NCBI RefSeq assembly: GCF_032854445.1
Contig: NC_088295.1
Location: 51,939,249 to 51,999,248 of the forward strand
DNA length: 60,000 bases
Source of the DNA: Liolophura sinensis
Taxonomy: Eukaryota > Mollusca > Polyplacophora > Chitonida > Chitonidae
Direction of reading: 5' to 3'
Notes under the pieces: generated by a model
The model's input: the letters and a program-made list of their open reading frames with translations, nothing else
Database searches by the model: none
What the model was told of the DNA's origin: nothing
Part shown: positions 1 through 14,000 of the stretch, in pieces
Position numbering within the stretch: the stretch's first letter is position 1
How the letters are laid out: each line of letters begins with the position of its first letter
Translations under genes and position numbers: made by a program

Positions 1-254
1 TTATGTTTTTTTTTAAAATATTAACAGCCCCCTCAGCGAAGTTAAATGGGGGGGGGGGGTATATACTGAAATCACCCCATTTATCCCCCTGTCTGTAGAC
101 TCTCCTCCCAAACCACTGCCTTGATTTTGATGAAACTTACCATATCTTTGCTATCAGCTAAACTTGCACATAGATTTTGTCCATGCAACTCTTATTAAAG
201 TATTGCATCAATTTCCTTGAAACTTTTTCTCAGTATGTTTTCGGTAGGTAGAAA

Positions 255-650
255 ATCTGCCCTTCTCGCCATGTAAATTCCATGCCTTCCTGAGGGCCAT
301 ATTTTCTGGAAACTTGAAAAAACTAACTCCAGGGTTCTTTGACGACCTGTTTTTACAAACGTATGCAGAACAGCAAACCCTTTCGTGGAGAAATTAGAGA
401 TACTTGTTTTCACTCTTGTAACTTTTATTAACACTGAACTAAGTGGAGTAGCTCTGAGAGCTTGTAAATGTTGGACATGCATGAGGTAATTCGGCAGAGA
501 CTACCAAGTGTTGGCGGAAAAAATCCATAAAACCAGACTATCAATGAACCATTTTTCAACATTTTTTACGCTTAATTTAACAATATATTCGGAGGTAGCT
601 AATTTGTAAATAAATAATGAATCTGGACACTGATCCTTCAATAACATAGC
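255..650 (+). repeat. Dispersed repeat, single-copy relative of the 11430-12485 block
   Basis: Shares a long stretch with about 11430-11670 (ctgagggccatat, gttctttgacgacctgt, acaaacgtatgcagaacag, taattcggcagagactac) followed by one diverged 118-bp unit (ttaacaatatattcggagg, aataatgaatctggacact). Unclassified; no coding sequence seen. Confidence 0.8.
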
Positions 651-919
651 ATAATAATGCTTTTCGTGCAAGCTAAAAACATTTCATTATCGTGATGTTG
701 CACTCAAAGTTCTATATTTTACATGGATAATATCTGACGTGTACAATGATGTCACTCTACTCTATTTTGCTTACGAGGTCAGTATTTTAATGTATCACCT
801 AAATTGAACACTGTGCGATTTTACGAACTGCTCAATGTGGCAAGCTTCTGGTGTTCTCTGAATTCCGTGTTTTTCTGTTTTTTGATGATGTTCTGTTTTT
901 TTTTGACCCATTTACATGA

Positions 920-1940
920 TTGTGTGAATTTTATACACCCGCCATCAGTCAGCTCGTATTATGTTATAGCAATTTTGTCTGTCTATCCATCCGTGTTCGT
1001 GTCCGGGCTAATCTCCAAATGTTTTCCGTGTGCAGTTTTAAATTTTGGTGGATACATAGATAAGGGGCCTCCGTGGCTCAGTCGGTTAGCGCGCTAGCGC
1101 AGCGTAATGACCCAGGAGCCTCTCACCAATGTGGTCGCTGTGAGTTCAAGTCCAGCTCATGCTGGCTTCCTCTCCGGCCGTAAGTGGGAAGGTCTGGCAG
1201 CAACCTGCGGATGGTCGTGGGTTTCCCCCGGGCTGTGCCCGGTTTCCACCCACCATAATGCTGGCCGCCATCGTATAAGTGAAATATTCTTGAGTACGGC
1301 GTAAAACACCAATCAAAAAAATAAATAAATAAATACATAGATACAGATGATGATGTGGCATAACTCACATTTGCCCATTTCCATTGTTGTTGTGGTTACC
1401 ACTTAACCGTTTTCCATATATAAATATACTATGTAAATAAGTACATGTATAATGCATACACAGGTGAATACACACACATGTGTTGCGATTCACATTTGTC
1501 CGTTTTCGTGATTGTCATGGTAACCATATAGCCATTTTCCTTATATACTGTATAAATAGATGTGATTTCGTGTCCATGCTGCAATTCCAACTGTTTTCCA
1601 CGGAGAGTTTTAATTTTTGGTTGATACAGAGATACACAGATGACGGTTTGTCATGACTCACATTTGTTTATTTCTGTGGTTGCTATGATAACCAGATTTC
1701 CCTTTCTCTGATATCTGCTATACAGATCGACCTGGATTAGTTTTGCAGCTTTGATTTTTGGTTGATGTATAGGTACCGACGCGGTCATGTGTTGCACCTG
1801 ACTGCCCACTGCCATTAGGCAGAGGATATTAGGATATAGTAATTTTGTCCACCTGTTCGTCCATTTTGTGTTTAGGCCATATCTCCAGTTGTTTTCCACA
1901 TGCAGTTTATTTTTACATAGATACAGATGTGATGATGTTT
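920..1940 (+). repeat. Dispersed repeat block, several diverged copies of a ~130-180-bp unit
   Basis: Recurrent strings are agcaattttgtctgtct, atctccaattgttttccac, tttggtggatacatagat and catttgttcatttccgtggt with gtcatggtaaccagat. Copies start near 920, 1480, 1580 and 1830; the first is split by the SINE at 1063-1332. Relatives are at 19290-19960 and 27055-27130. Confidence 0.75.
1063..1332 (+). mobile_element. tRNA-derived SINE (family A), full length
   Basis: The head has an A-box-like tggctcagtcgg and a B-box-like gagttcaagtcc, then a body (aacctgcggatggtcgtggg, ccaccataatgctggccgcc) and a tail gcgtaaaacaccaatcaa + (ataa)n. Target duplication atacatagata is at 1052-1062 and 1333-1343. It interrupts an older dispersed repeat whose halves continue on either side. 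Confidence 0.92.
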
Positions 1941-2096
1941 CATGTATACTTTTAATGCTATTTACTGTTTAATACTAAAACCAATTATCAGTACCTATGA
2001 AGTGCTTTTCAGGTTATACTCTTCACAATGCTGAGCTGGTATTCTGTTTGTCTGGGTGTATATCGTGGTAACTTGAACTCTTGTTGTATGTTACAG

Positions 2097-5000
2097 CATG
2101 GTGGAAGAGATCCTGAACACCAGAATCATGGTCAAGAAGGAAATGAAAAATTATAAAACTGACAAGGTATGAGTGAATGTTAAGAAATCTGTTTGTACAT
2201 ACAATGTACACAAACTACATACATGAACAATGGGAATTTCTCCGTTGGCACGTCAGTCTAGGACCATAGCACAGTACACCTCTCCCTTATTATTATACGC
2301 TTGTTGGGGGACAAATCCACTGACCGCGTTATAAGTGAAGCACCTTGTAATTTACATGGGCACTGTGCGTTACCTGTAAGTATTGTTAGGCCTATCAGCC
2401 CTACGAGAAATCACAATGAGAAAATCAAATGTCATATGAAGATTCTGGTATTCAGTCACATAAATGGAATTGTTTATAACAAATCAATTCCTCTTAAGTC
2501 TCTATTGTTTTTGTTTTATTTTTTTTTTTTATTTAGAGTTCTGTTAAATAAATGTTCTGCCACGTACAGTAGCTTACCAATCCGTGATTTCCCCACTGTT
2601 TTCACGTGATCTGTCCTTGTTTTGGCTGCTCCAATTATAGGATAACCAAACTATAATTCTCACTTTAAACCATTTGTTTTGATGTTTGTCAGTATATGTG
2701 AACCATGTGGATGAGGGAGAGTTTTCACCATGACTTCTTTCTTGTTTCTAATTTTTCACTGAGTTTCCATATGCACCCTGCATATCTATTAATGTGGCAT
2801 AATAATCCCCGTAGCTGGGAATTCTGTTGCCCATGAAACACTCTCTGGGCAGTGCACGATTGTAATTTCCTTGGCCTCTGCCTCTCCAGTTTTTTGTGTA
2901 CTGAAACTTTGCCTGGAATTCAGTTCTTTTGTCAACTCAGCAGACATCATCCATTTCAGTGACCTTTTCTTTAATATTGTCCCCAAACAGTTTATTTGTA
3001 ATTGGGGCATCAGATGTACACACCACTCTGAATTTTTTTGCCAGAAATGGCTTAATGGCCAGACGTCTGGCCGCACCCATTGTGAGAAATGTGTTGACCA
3101 GAACAGCCGGGGCGTCTAATGCTAATTTACTAGTATTTGAAATGTCCACTCGAGACTCTGGGGCTATCAAAACCTCAGTTGACTTTGCCATAACGGCCAA
3201 TCACTTGGTTTCTTAGTTGTAGTGGCGAGAGTCTCGCCTTCTTGTGCCGTGTGGCTGGAGGCTGGTCGTTTCCCACATATTCTGTTTGCTGGCCCTCTTA
3301 GTCTTTAACGGGCTCATTACAATTCACTCTAGTAACACACTCAGACACATTGTCTGTGTGTACAGCTGAATTTGGGTCAGCCGCAGCCATAATCGGAACC
3401 CCGTCTTTATAGAAGTCTTCAAACTGTGGGAATTGGGATTCCGAATCTGATCTGAACATCTCTCTGAATTCCACACACCGAGCAGAACAAAATTTCTTGG
3501 TCATTATGATGTGCCTCACAGACTCTAATAGGTTTCATAAGCGCATTGATTTTCCTTATTGTGTATGTAGTGAATTTGTTAACTTTAACCTCAAAAATAT
3601 ATATGCCCTAACTTTCACGTGCTACAGTGCCATACAACCACATACAGCTTGCATTTTTCTCTACAACATATAAAGAAATCAACCTAGCATGTCCACTATT
3701 TTTTTTGGGCGGTGGTTGCTGGAAGTGAAGTCATAGCATTTTATTACCTTGGTACCCAGGCGGTTAGGAAGTAGCACTGGCTACTTTCAGTTCTATCAAA
3801 AACAGACAAAATTCTGATTTATTTTGACTAGGCGTAAACTAACGGTGCAGAAATTTATAGTGCATGAACAACATAAAATGTCTGTATGACAGTATTACCC
3901 AATCAGTGCTCCTTCACTCTTATGTTAGGAGGCAAATCTTGGACCCATTCGCCTGAATCACACATGTGTAAGCTACTACCACGAGGCATGATGGCATACA
4001 AGTGTAACGCTACATGTGCATGCCATAGCGTGATAGTAAATAAGACAATGAGCAGGGTGTGGTCACTGGTTTTATAGGGTCAGGAGGAAGTATGTTTTCG
4101 GCTTTGTATAAATCACATGCCCGCTAACTTCTTGATAGTAATGCCATGTGGCCCTGAAAGGCCAGGGTCATGTGAAAAAGAACTACATTGTTGGTCCTTG
4201 TCATAAAATATCCAGGGTTTACCAAAAAAAAAAAGTTGAGATTCTAACAACTCTAGCCAATATGCTGCACTGGGTAAATATTGTGCAAATAATGGGATGA
4301 ATTTCACTGAGCACCTTGTTTCTGTTTGCAGGGTCTGTCTCGATTGCTGGATGCCCGTCAGCTGGGCCTGAAGCTGATAGCTAATGTGACCTATGGTTAT
4401 ACAGGAGCCAACTTCTCGGGAAGGATGCCTTGTGTTGAGGTAAATGTATATTTCAACAAAGGACCAGTCAGCTGCCACATGCAAACCATGTATATTTCAA
4501 CAAAGGACCAGTCAGCCGCCACACACAAACCATGTATATTTCAAAAAAGGACCAGTCAGCCGCCACACACAAACCATGTATATTTCAACAAAGGACCAGT
4601 CAGCCGCCACATGCAAACCATGTATATTTCAACAAAGGACCAGTCAGCCGCCACATGCAAACCATGTATATTTCAACAAAGGACCAGTCAGCCGCCACAC
4701 GCAAACCATGTATATTTCAACAAAGGACCAGTCAGCCGCCACACGCAAACCATGTACATTTCAACAAAGGACCAGTCAGCTGCCACATGCAAACCATGTA
4801 TATTTCAACAAAGGACCAGTCAGCCGCCACACACAAACCATGTATATTTCAACAAAGTACCAGTCAGTCAGCCGCCACACACAAACCATGTATATTTCAA
4901 CAAAGGACCAGTCAGCCGCCACACACAAACCATGTATATTTCAACAGTCACCAGGCTCTGGAACTTCTGTCCCATTCCCTGATAAAAGAACACCATATGT

Positions 5001-8000
5001 TTCTTGTTGCCTAATAATGTCCACAGTAAAGAGTGACAAGCAAATAATGGCCTAATTCACATGTGTATTAATATATATGCAAATATACCTATATGTACGC
5101 TCAAAGTTTAAATGTTAGGTAGCATATTGTTTCCAGTAAATATGTGACCTCCGCTCACACCCCTTGGAAAGCTCACTCGGTTTTTTTCAAACTTGAATTA
5201 AATTGAAGTACTTCTTGACAGAACTTCTCAAGTGAGAGACAGCATACACAGTGTATATGGACTAGTAAGTTAGACTGCATTTCAACAACTCGGGTATTGA
5301 CTGCATGCATTATTATCAGAATACACAGGAAGGAGTTATAGCATTGCCTTGCAGCTGTTAAAACAATCAACAAGGTGCAGCGAAAAAATAATGTGGTTAC
5401 TTTTTGTATTGGATGTGAAGATTTTAGATTGGCATTGAGACAAATTGGCGTTTTGGCATACAGGTTGGTGACAGTATTGTGAGGAAGGCTCGAGAGACCC
5501 TGGAGAGAGCTATAGAGCTGGTGGAGAACACCCCAGAGTGGAGAGCCAGAGTTGTGTATGGGGACACTGACAGGTCAGTTTATAGTATCTAGTGTGAGAC
5601 ACACATGCCAAATCATACCATCTTGATATTAGTATCTTAACTTGTCATCATGAGACTCGGTGTAATCTTGCAGTATCCTTCAAAATATCGGGTCTAAAGG
5701 AGCCTTGTCATCACCTTTCCACTAAGTTTTTTTTATGCAATTTAAACATCAAATTGGGGTAAACAGCATTTCCAGTCACGTGCGCAAAGTATTTTCACAG
5801 AAGTATCAATAAAATTGTTATCATCACGTCCCTCTTCAGTATGTTCATAGAGCTGCATGGGAGGAGTAAAGATGAAGCCTTCAGGATTGGCCAAGAGATT
5901 GCCAACACTGTTACAGCCAGTAACCCTAAACCAATCAAGCTCAAGTTTGAAAAGGTGAGAGGGCTAATTATGCTGTGATGACACTCTTAATCATATCAAC
6001 TAATGAGGACACGGGGCCTCCGTGGCTCAGTCGGTTAAAGCGCTAGCGCAGCGTAATGACCCAGGAGTCTCTCACCAATGCGGTCGCTGTGAGTTCAAGT
6101 CCAGCTCATGCTGGCTTCCTCTCCGGCCGTACGTGAGAAGGTCTGCCAGCAACCTGCGGATGGTTGTGGGTTTCCTCCGGGCTCTGCCCGGTTTCCACCC
6201 ACCATAATGCTGGCCGCCGTCGTATAAGTGAAATATTCTTGAGTACGGCGTAAAACACCAATCAAAAAAAAAAAAAAAAAAAAAAATAATGAGGACACAA
6301 CCTCGCGCCAGTGGATGGATCTGACAAATATGCTGTGATGCCACGGAAAGATCGAACAAATCTACAAATGTGTAGGAGATTCTGATTGATTTTTCAAATT
6401 TTTTTAAGGTCTATTACATTGAAGTAATCCCAGTGGTGTTGATTTGGATAATTGTAGTTTTATCAAACTAGTAATCAAGCAAACTTTTATGATAGTATAG
6501 CATAAACATGCCACCCGACAACAAATCAGTCTTTGTCAAGTATGCACACATGACAAGAACTCACATACCTTACGAACTATGACTTCTCTTATGATCAGAT
6601 TCAGGATATATCCTCGCTTGAGGCTGAGTGAGTGAGTGCTTGGGGTTTAACGTTGTACTTAACAATTTTTCAGTCATATGACGACGAAGGAGTCCTTAGA
6701 GTGCATGTAGTTTTGCCTCCTTGTTGCAGGACGGATTTCCACTGCTCTTTTATCTAGTGCTGCTTCATCGAGATGCCTGACCGACGGCAAGTAAGCTGCC
6801 CCGCCAGAGCCATTATACTGATAGGGGTCAACCAGTCATAGCACTATCCCCTTAATGCTGAACGCCAAGTGAGGAAGTTACAACTTCCTCTTTTAAAGTC
6901 TTAGGTGTGACTCGACCCAGGATTGATCTGGATCTACTGCTCCCGAAGCGGACACTCGACCAACTGTGCTATTGTACCCAAGGAATAATGCTCACTTTGA
7001 TACACATTGTGGAAATGAAGGAACTAGACGTACTGTTACTTCAGGTAAAGTGTACTTACATGTACTGTTTAACCAATCTTTGTTTTCATTGCTCTGCAGG
7101 TGTACCAGCCCTGTGTGCTTCAAACCAAAAAGCGGTACTTTGGTTACATGTATGAAACCCCAGATCAGAAAGAGCCTGTATTTGATGCTAAAGGAGTGGA
7201 GACAGTGAGAAGAGACAACTGTCCTGCTGTGTCCAAGGTCAGTCACACATCCAGCAGGCTCTACACAATGACCTTGCATAGACAGTCATGCAACTGTCTA
7301 CAGTTTAGTCTCATCTGTGGATGGGTGTGCGTGTGTGTGTGTGGAGGGGTCGGGGGTGGTGATGAATATATTTTGCCAATAATTGGACATGTATTCCTGC
7401 AGGAATGGCAGAAATTATTTGATTCTGGCTATATTTGCATCCAGTTTCAGAGTGTAATGTATGGCTGTGATATCTTGCTTTTCTTTTTGTTGGAAGATTC
7501 TGGAGAAATGTATAAAGGTCCTGTTTGCTTCACGGGATGTCTCTCTCATCAAGCAATACGTTCTTAAGCAGTGTGTCAAGTTACTTCAGGGACGAGTCAG
7601 CCTTCAGGACTGTATCTTTGCCAAAGAGTATCGAGGAATGTCTGGCTACAAACCTGGTGCCTGTGTCCCTGCTCTGGAAATTGCCAAGTTAGTAGACTAC
7701 TTTTATCTGTATTGATAGAAATGTATCGTATGATTAGAGCTAAAAGGCGATAATTATTTGTCTTTAATGCAAATTGTTAGGTTTTTAGCTGTGTACAGAC
7801 GTACTTATGTCGAACCTGAGACTCAGTGTCAACACCCATGTCCAATAAGAGGGAAAGCAATGATAGGATATTTGCATAGGGTATCTGCACGTAAAGTACA
7901 ACCCAGACTAAAAGTCAATTACTTACGGCTCGTAGCATGCTTTGAGATACAGAATACTGCTCTATGGGTGTGTGACAAACCCTTTGCTGGTTTGTGACAA

Positions 8001-11000
8001 ACCCTTTACTGGTTTGTGACAAACCCTCTCCTGGGGTGTGACAAACCCTTTACTGGTTTGTGACAAACCCTCTACTGGGGTGTGACAAAACCTCTACGGG
8101 TGTGTGACAAACCCTTTGCTGGTGTGTGACAAACCCTCTACTGGTGTGTGACAAACCCTCTACTGGGGTGTGACAAACCCTCTCCTGGGGTGTGACAAAC
8201 CCTCTACTGGGGTGTGACAAAACCTCTCCTGGGGTGTGACAAACCCTCTCCTGGGGTGTGACAAACCCTCTACTGGGTTGTGACAAACCCTCTACTGGTG
8301 TGTGACAAACCCTCTACTGGTGTGTGACAAACCCTCTACTGGGGTGTGACAAACCCTTTGCTGGTGTGTGACAAACCCTCTACTGGGGTGTGACAAACCC
8401 TCTACTGGGGTGTGACAAACCCTCTCCTGGGGTGTGACAAACCCTCTACTGGGGTGTGACAAACCCTCTACTGCTGTGTGACAAACCCTCTATTGTGGTG
8501 TGACAAACCCTCTACTGGCGTGTGCCAAACCCTCTACTGCGCTCTGCGTCGGAGATCTGCTGAGGCGTATGATTTTCGTTTAAAGGTGTGAATGTAGTTC
8601 CCAGCACTTACAAATTTTAGTTTGCAAGCGAAGGTGTAGTCCCAGGGTTTTCAGCTATGTGAACCTGTACTTTTAAATATGGATTAAACGTGAAATGCAG
8701 AAAATTTATCTCGCAATACCTAACCTAACTGTGCGCAACAACAGTTCATCAACTTGATGAAGGGAGAAATATGCTGTCAAAGTCTTTAAATGTGTCAACT
8801 GTCAATTTTATAGTGAACTCGCCAAATCTACGAATGAACTTCACAGGTCGTCGCAACTTTCTTGTGAATAAAGTACGTGCTATCTTGTGCTTCCCGCCTT
8901 GCCAATCACCCTAACACAGGCAGACAGAAGTCTAGTGTGGCCGTGCTTTTGTGTGATCCTTCACACTGTTGTGAACATTTGTCGCCTTTGTATAAAGGTG
9001 ACATCTAAATATCATAACGTATTTATGTTGCTGTAAGGACCTTGTGAGCCTCGCATCAAAAAGAGCTAATAAAGAAGGAAACATGTATGTTCAGTAGGGA
9101 ATGGGGCATTTCCAGATTGCAGAGCTTACAATGTATGCTGCGTCTGGTCAGCAGGCATGTATACCTGGCCACACTTATCAGATCAGTGTTTTCAGGATGT
9201 AATCCAAAATGTTTATTCTTCAGTCTTGCTGAAGTGTCACTGCTGGAGACTTAAGACTGCATGAGTTCTTCTTGGTCCCAGTTCTCTGCATGACACTTCT
9301 GGGTATTTTAATTAAGCCTACAATAATCAGCTTTGCCTTTGCTGCCTGACAACCATGCTGTTTTTCATACAAGTATAGTAAACACAAGAACATCACTGTC
9401 CAAACCGAAAAAAATGTAAATATAAAATTATTCATAAAAGCGATTCAAGTACATTTTTCTTAACTTTTATTCACATGCAGCCCACTAATAAATTTTGATT
9501 ACTTCAAACGGGGGTTTGTACAAATCATGTAGTGTTAAATATAAATAAACTCCCAAGAAATCGGACGTCTATCGGATGTTTGTGTGCGGATGAACTAACG
9601 TTAATGACTAACTTCACGATTTGGTGTTTGTCATATTAGAATCAATGTTATGGTTATTTAGAGGGATAGTATCTCAAAAAGCACTTAGTCCGGGAGCTAG
9701 CAGGGATTTATCAGTCTAGTGTCGTATGAAAAATTTGACACATTGAACATACAGAACCATATATGTGTGAAAACTCCAAAATAGTGATTCTTGAGGTTGC
9801 CACCCATGTATAGTTGTGGAGTTAAAAGTGCCCCAAAGCTGATTTTATCGGTCACGATTGAATATAAGGATGGACCTCGTTTTATACATTCCTCGTAACA
9901 ACCTGATTACTAAAAGCCTATTCTTAGGTTGCCAGCCCGTGCACTAAGCCACTTAAGAAAAGCCTAATTAACACTAATTATGACTATTGTTTGTCCTGGG
10001 GCATACAAGGACATTTTTTTTACCAAATGATACCTTGAGATAATTCTTAGGTTCCAACTTCATGCTCAAAACCATTTAAGATCGGGTCAAAGGGTCAATA
10101 TTTGAGCTAAATTACCCTAAAACAAGGGTATCAGTCACTATTGAGCAAGAGGATGAAACTTATTTCGTACATTCCTCATCACAACCTGATCACTAAAAGC
10201 CAGTTCTTAGGTTGCCAGCCGGTGCACTAAGCCAATTAAGAACGGCCTAATTAATGCTAATTATGACTTTTATTGGTCATGTGGTGTATGAGGAAGGGAT
10301 ATTTTACCTTGAGATATACCTATGTATGATATGGGATATCAGTATTCATATGAAATCATGTTACAGTATGGTGGATAAACTCAAGATTGCATGACTCACA
10401 ACTATATACACATATTTAATGTGATGACACTCAGAAGAGCAAAGTAATTTACTTGTCATAGCCCAGTGAGCAGAGTACTTCATACCTTTGTACTGTAACT
10501 GTCGCTTTGGCTATACTTATTGCTTTTTCTTACATGTATACACATTATTCGTGTTTCACAGAGACTTTCCGAAGCCAATTTTCAATGTAGTGCTACCAGT
10601 TTTGTGGGAAACACTTTGGAAAGGATTGATGTCCAGATTTTACTCCTGGTCCTAATTATTAAGATGTTTAAATTAACCTGTTTAAACAGTACATTGCTGG
10701 GTGGGCTTCTAAGAAATATAATAATGCCTTCAAAGCCACCAAAACAATAGATTTACTCCCCTAGCCGTTTTCCGGCTGTCCGCCTAGCACGGCTCAGCGG
10801 GTGATGTCATAGATGGCCAACCCAAGTCTAGCTGGCCTAAATAACCTGGGGATACGTGTGAAAACGATGTCATTTTTGAGATGGATTCTAGCTACACAGA
10901 AACAAATATACTGCCTTATCAATTTGAGCCCATAGCGGATGACTTTCTGATTTATGACACTGACATCTCTAGCCAGACTTGAGATTCCAAGTTTTCAGAC

Positions 11001-14000
11001 GATGAATTTGACCTTTGTCCAGGCATTTCCAACCGCATTGGCCATATACGGACTGGTAAGCTGTAGTTCATTTGGTGTGTTTATTTTAAGATTTAATAAT
11101 TATGTACTATTCTTTCCCTCTGTCCGTTTCACAAGAAATATCATTCTATTCCCCGAGGGATTTTATGTTCATGACAACTATCGGTACGTGTTGTTGTACA
11201 TGTATTCCAAATACAGTCGGGTACAATATAAATACATTAGGGTGTGGACATCATCATTACAGCTTACAGAGATTTACTATCTATCTGTTCAGTTAATAGT
11301 GTTTTATAAGTGCTGAGTGTAGGTGTTGTTGCGGAAATTCAGCTGTATTCCTATCGCAGCTTTCAGCTATAAAATGGCGAGAGCAGATACGGCTGTTTTC
11401 AGTGGGTACAGAAACCTTCCTTGTGCTTTAATCCACGTCTCCCTGAGGGCCATATCTTTAGGGTTCTTCGACGACCTGTTCTTACAAACGTATGCAGAAC
11501 AGTAAACCATTTTGTGGAGAAATTCAGTATGCTTGTTGTCACTCTTGTGTCTTTTTTAACGCTGAACTAAATGGCAAACCTCTGACAGCTCGTGAAGGCT
11601 GGACTTGTATGATGTAATTCGGCAGAGACTACTGAGTGTTGGCAGAAAAATTGTATAAAACCAGGACATTGTCTTGTGATCTTAAGTGCCATATTACTCA
11701 GATTAATGTACCTTTTTTCAACATTTTATTACACTCAATTTAACAATATATACAGGGGGAGCTAACTATGGATAAATAATGAATCTGGACACTAATCCTT
11801 TAAGTGCCATATTACTCAGATTAATGTACCTTTTTTCAACATTTTATTACACTCAATTTAACAATATATACAGGGGTAGCTAACTATGGATAAATAATGA
11901 ATCTGGACACTAATCCTTTAAGTGCCATATTACTCAGATTAATGTACCTTTTTTCAACATTTTATTACACTCAATTTAACAATATATACAGGGGTAGCTA
12001 ACTATGGATAAATAATGAATCTGGACACTAATCCTTTAAGTGCCATATTACTCAGATTAATGTACCTTTTTTCAACATTTTATTACACTCAATTTAACAA
12101 TATATACAGGGGTAGCTCACTATGGATAAATAATGAATCTGGACACTAATCCTTTAAGTGCCATATTACTCAGATTAATGTACCTTTTTTCAACATTTTA
12201 TTACACTCAATTTAACAATATATACAGGGGTAGCTAACTATGGATAAATAATGAATCTGGACACTAATCCTTTAAGTGCCATATTACTCAGATTAATGTA
12301 CCTTTTTTCAACATTTTATTACACTCAATTTAACAATATATACAGGGGTAGCTCACTATGGATAAATAATGAATCTGGACACTAATCCTTTAAGTGCCAT
12401 GTTACTCAGATTATTGTGCCCTTTAACAGTATATAAAAGTGAGACTAAATATGAATAAATAATCAGTCAGGACACTAATCCTTTAAGCTGTTTGCCGGCT
12501 AAAATGAATTTGTTGGTTTCCAAGGATTTCTTGATCTTAACTTTTGTGCCGGATATTGACACACCAGTATGTTATTGTTGCATATTTCCATTTTGATTTT
12601 TCCATTTTCGGCCATGACAAAATGTGCTCAGTCACTTTTTGCCTTCCCTCGTTCTTAAAGGTATTTGTGTATCAAAAGATGACTTCAGAATGTGTTAATC
12701 CTCACCGTTTTCGTGCTAATATTTCAACATAATAAGGTATAATAAGAGATAATCGGGTTGTCATGAGAAAGTTTAAAAAATTCATCCTCGTACTTAATCA
12801 TGACAGATACCCTTGTTTTAAGGTAATTTAATCCATATAGTTACCTTTGACCCGTTTTTAAATGGTTTTGAGCAGGAAAGAGAGACATTTTAAGAACCCA
12901 TGATGAATAACATATAACATGAAAATATCTCTAAATGCATTTGACATTCAGAAATAATGGCAGACTTGCTGTTTAGATTTTGTTTTAATAAAGCATCTTA
13001 TGTGTACCGCATTGGATTGTTGTGATAGACTCCATTTATTTCTGTCCAGAAAATTATATCAGCCATTTTATTACATCTCTTCCATTCTTAACCCAGTCAG
13101 AACAAAGGATTGAAGACATTAAGAATCATCCTTTTATAATGGCCATATCTTGTTTGCACAAGTTTGCCTTGTAACCGATGTTACAAGACAGATATCAGAA
13201 AGGCGTTTATTTGGTGGTTCTTCAGTGGCTTAGTTCAGTGTATTAAAGAGTTGATTCCTGTTCGAATCAAGATAGCGCTGTTTAGGCTGCAGGTATAAGT
13301 CACACGGCTGGTGAGGCACCTGACAATCGTCTGCACTCCTGTTTCTTCACACGCACAAAGTTCACAAAGTTGTATTAATTAAGTTGTATTATTTAACACA
13401 AATCAGATAAATGCAAGAATTTATAGATCTATTCCATAAGCTGAAAACTTTTAGAGTGGCAATTTTACTGCCTTGACAGGAAGATAACTTTTGATACATT
13501 CTTAAGTGTATATGTATATGTTGGAGCTGGAACTCATCAGCATTTTAAAATCAGTATATCTCAAGGTACCTCATGGTTAAAAAAAAATCATAACTGAATT
13601 TTTTTTTACATTAATCGGTTAATGCATAAGCTACACTAATTTGTCATCAGTGATCAGGTTGTCATCAGGAATGTATAAAGTAGGTTTCGTCTTCGTACTC
13701 AATCATGACATATACCTGTGTTTTAAGGTAACTGTTGTTACCGTTGTTAATGGGCTTAGGGCAAGGGCTGGTTACTTGAGAACTGGCTGTTAGAGATCAG
13801 GTTGTCATGAGGAATGACTCTGTAAAACAAGGTTTATCCTCGTACTACATTGTGACTAATACCCTTGTTAGAAGATAAGTTAGCCCAAGTGTTGACCTTT
13901 GACCCTTGACCGTTCTTTAGGGGCTGTGTGAGTGTGCTGCTCTTAAAAATCGCCATTTTGGCGTTTTCACACATGGTTCTGTAAGTACATTGTGTCAAAT

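Noticed and set aside
1067-1160. tRNA gene-like A and B boxes
   Set aside because: They belong to SINE heads: the sequence continues into a common body and A-rich tail and occurs many times.
4326-5055. Three overlapping open frames of 160-218 codons
   Set aside because: They are the 44-bp minisatellite read in three phases; only the first 36 codons belong to a REV3L exon.
7966-8545. Regular direct repeats resembling a CRISPR array
   Set aside because: 22-bp units adjoin without unique spacers, in the intron of an animal gene.
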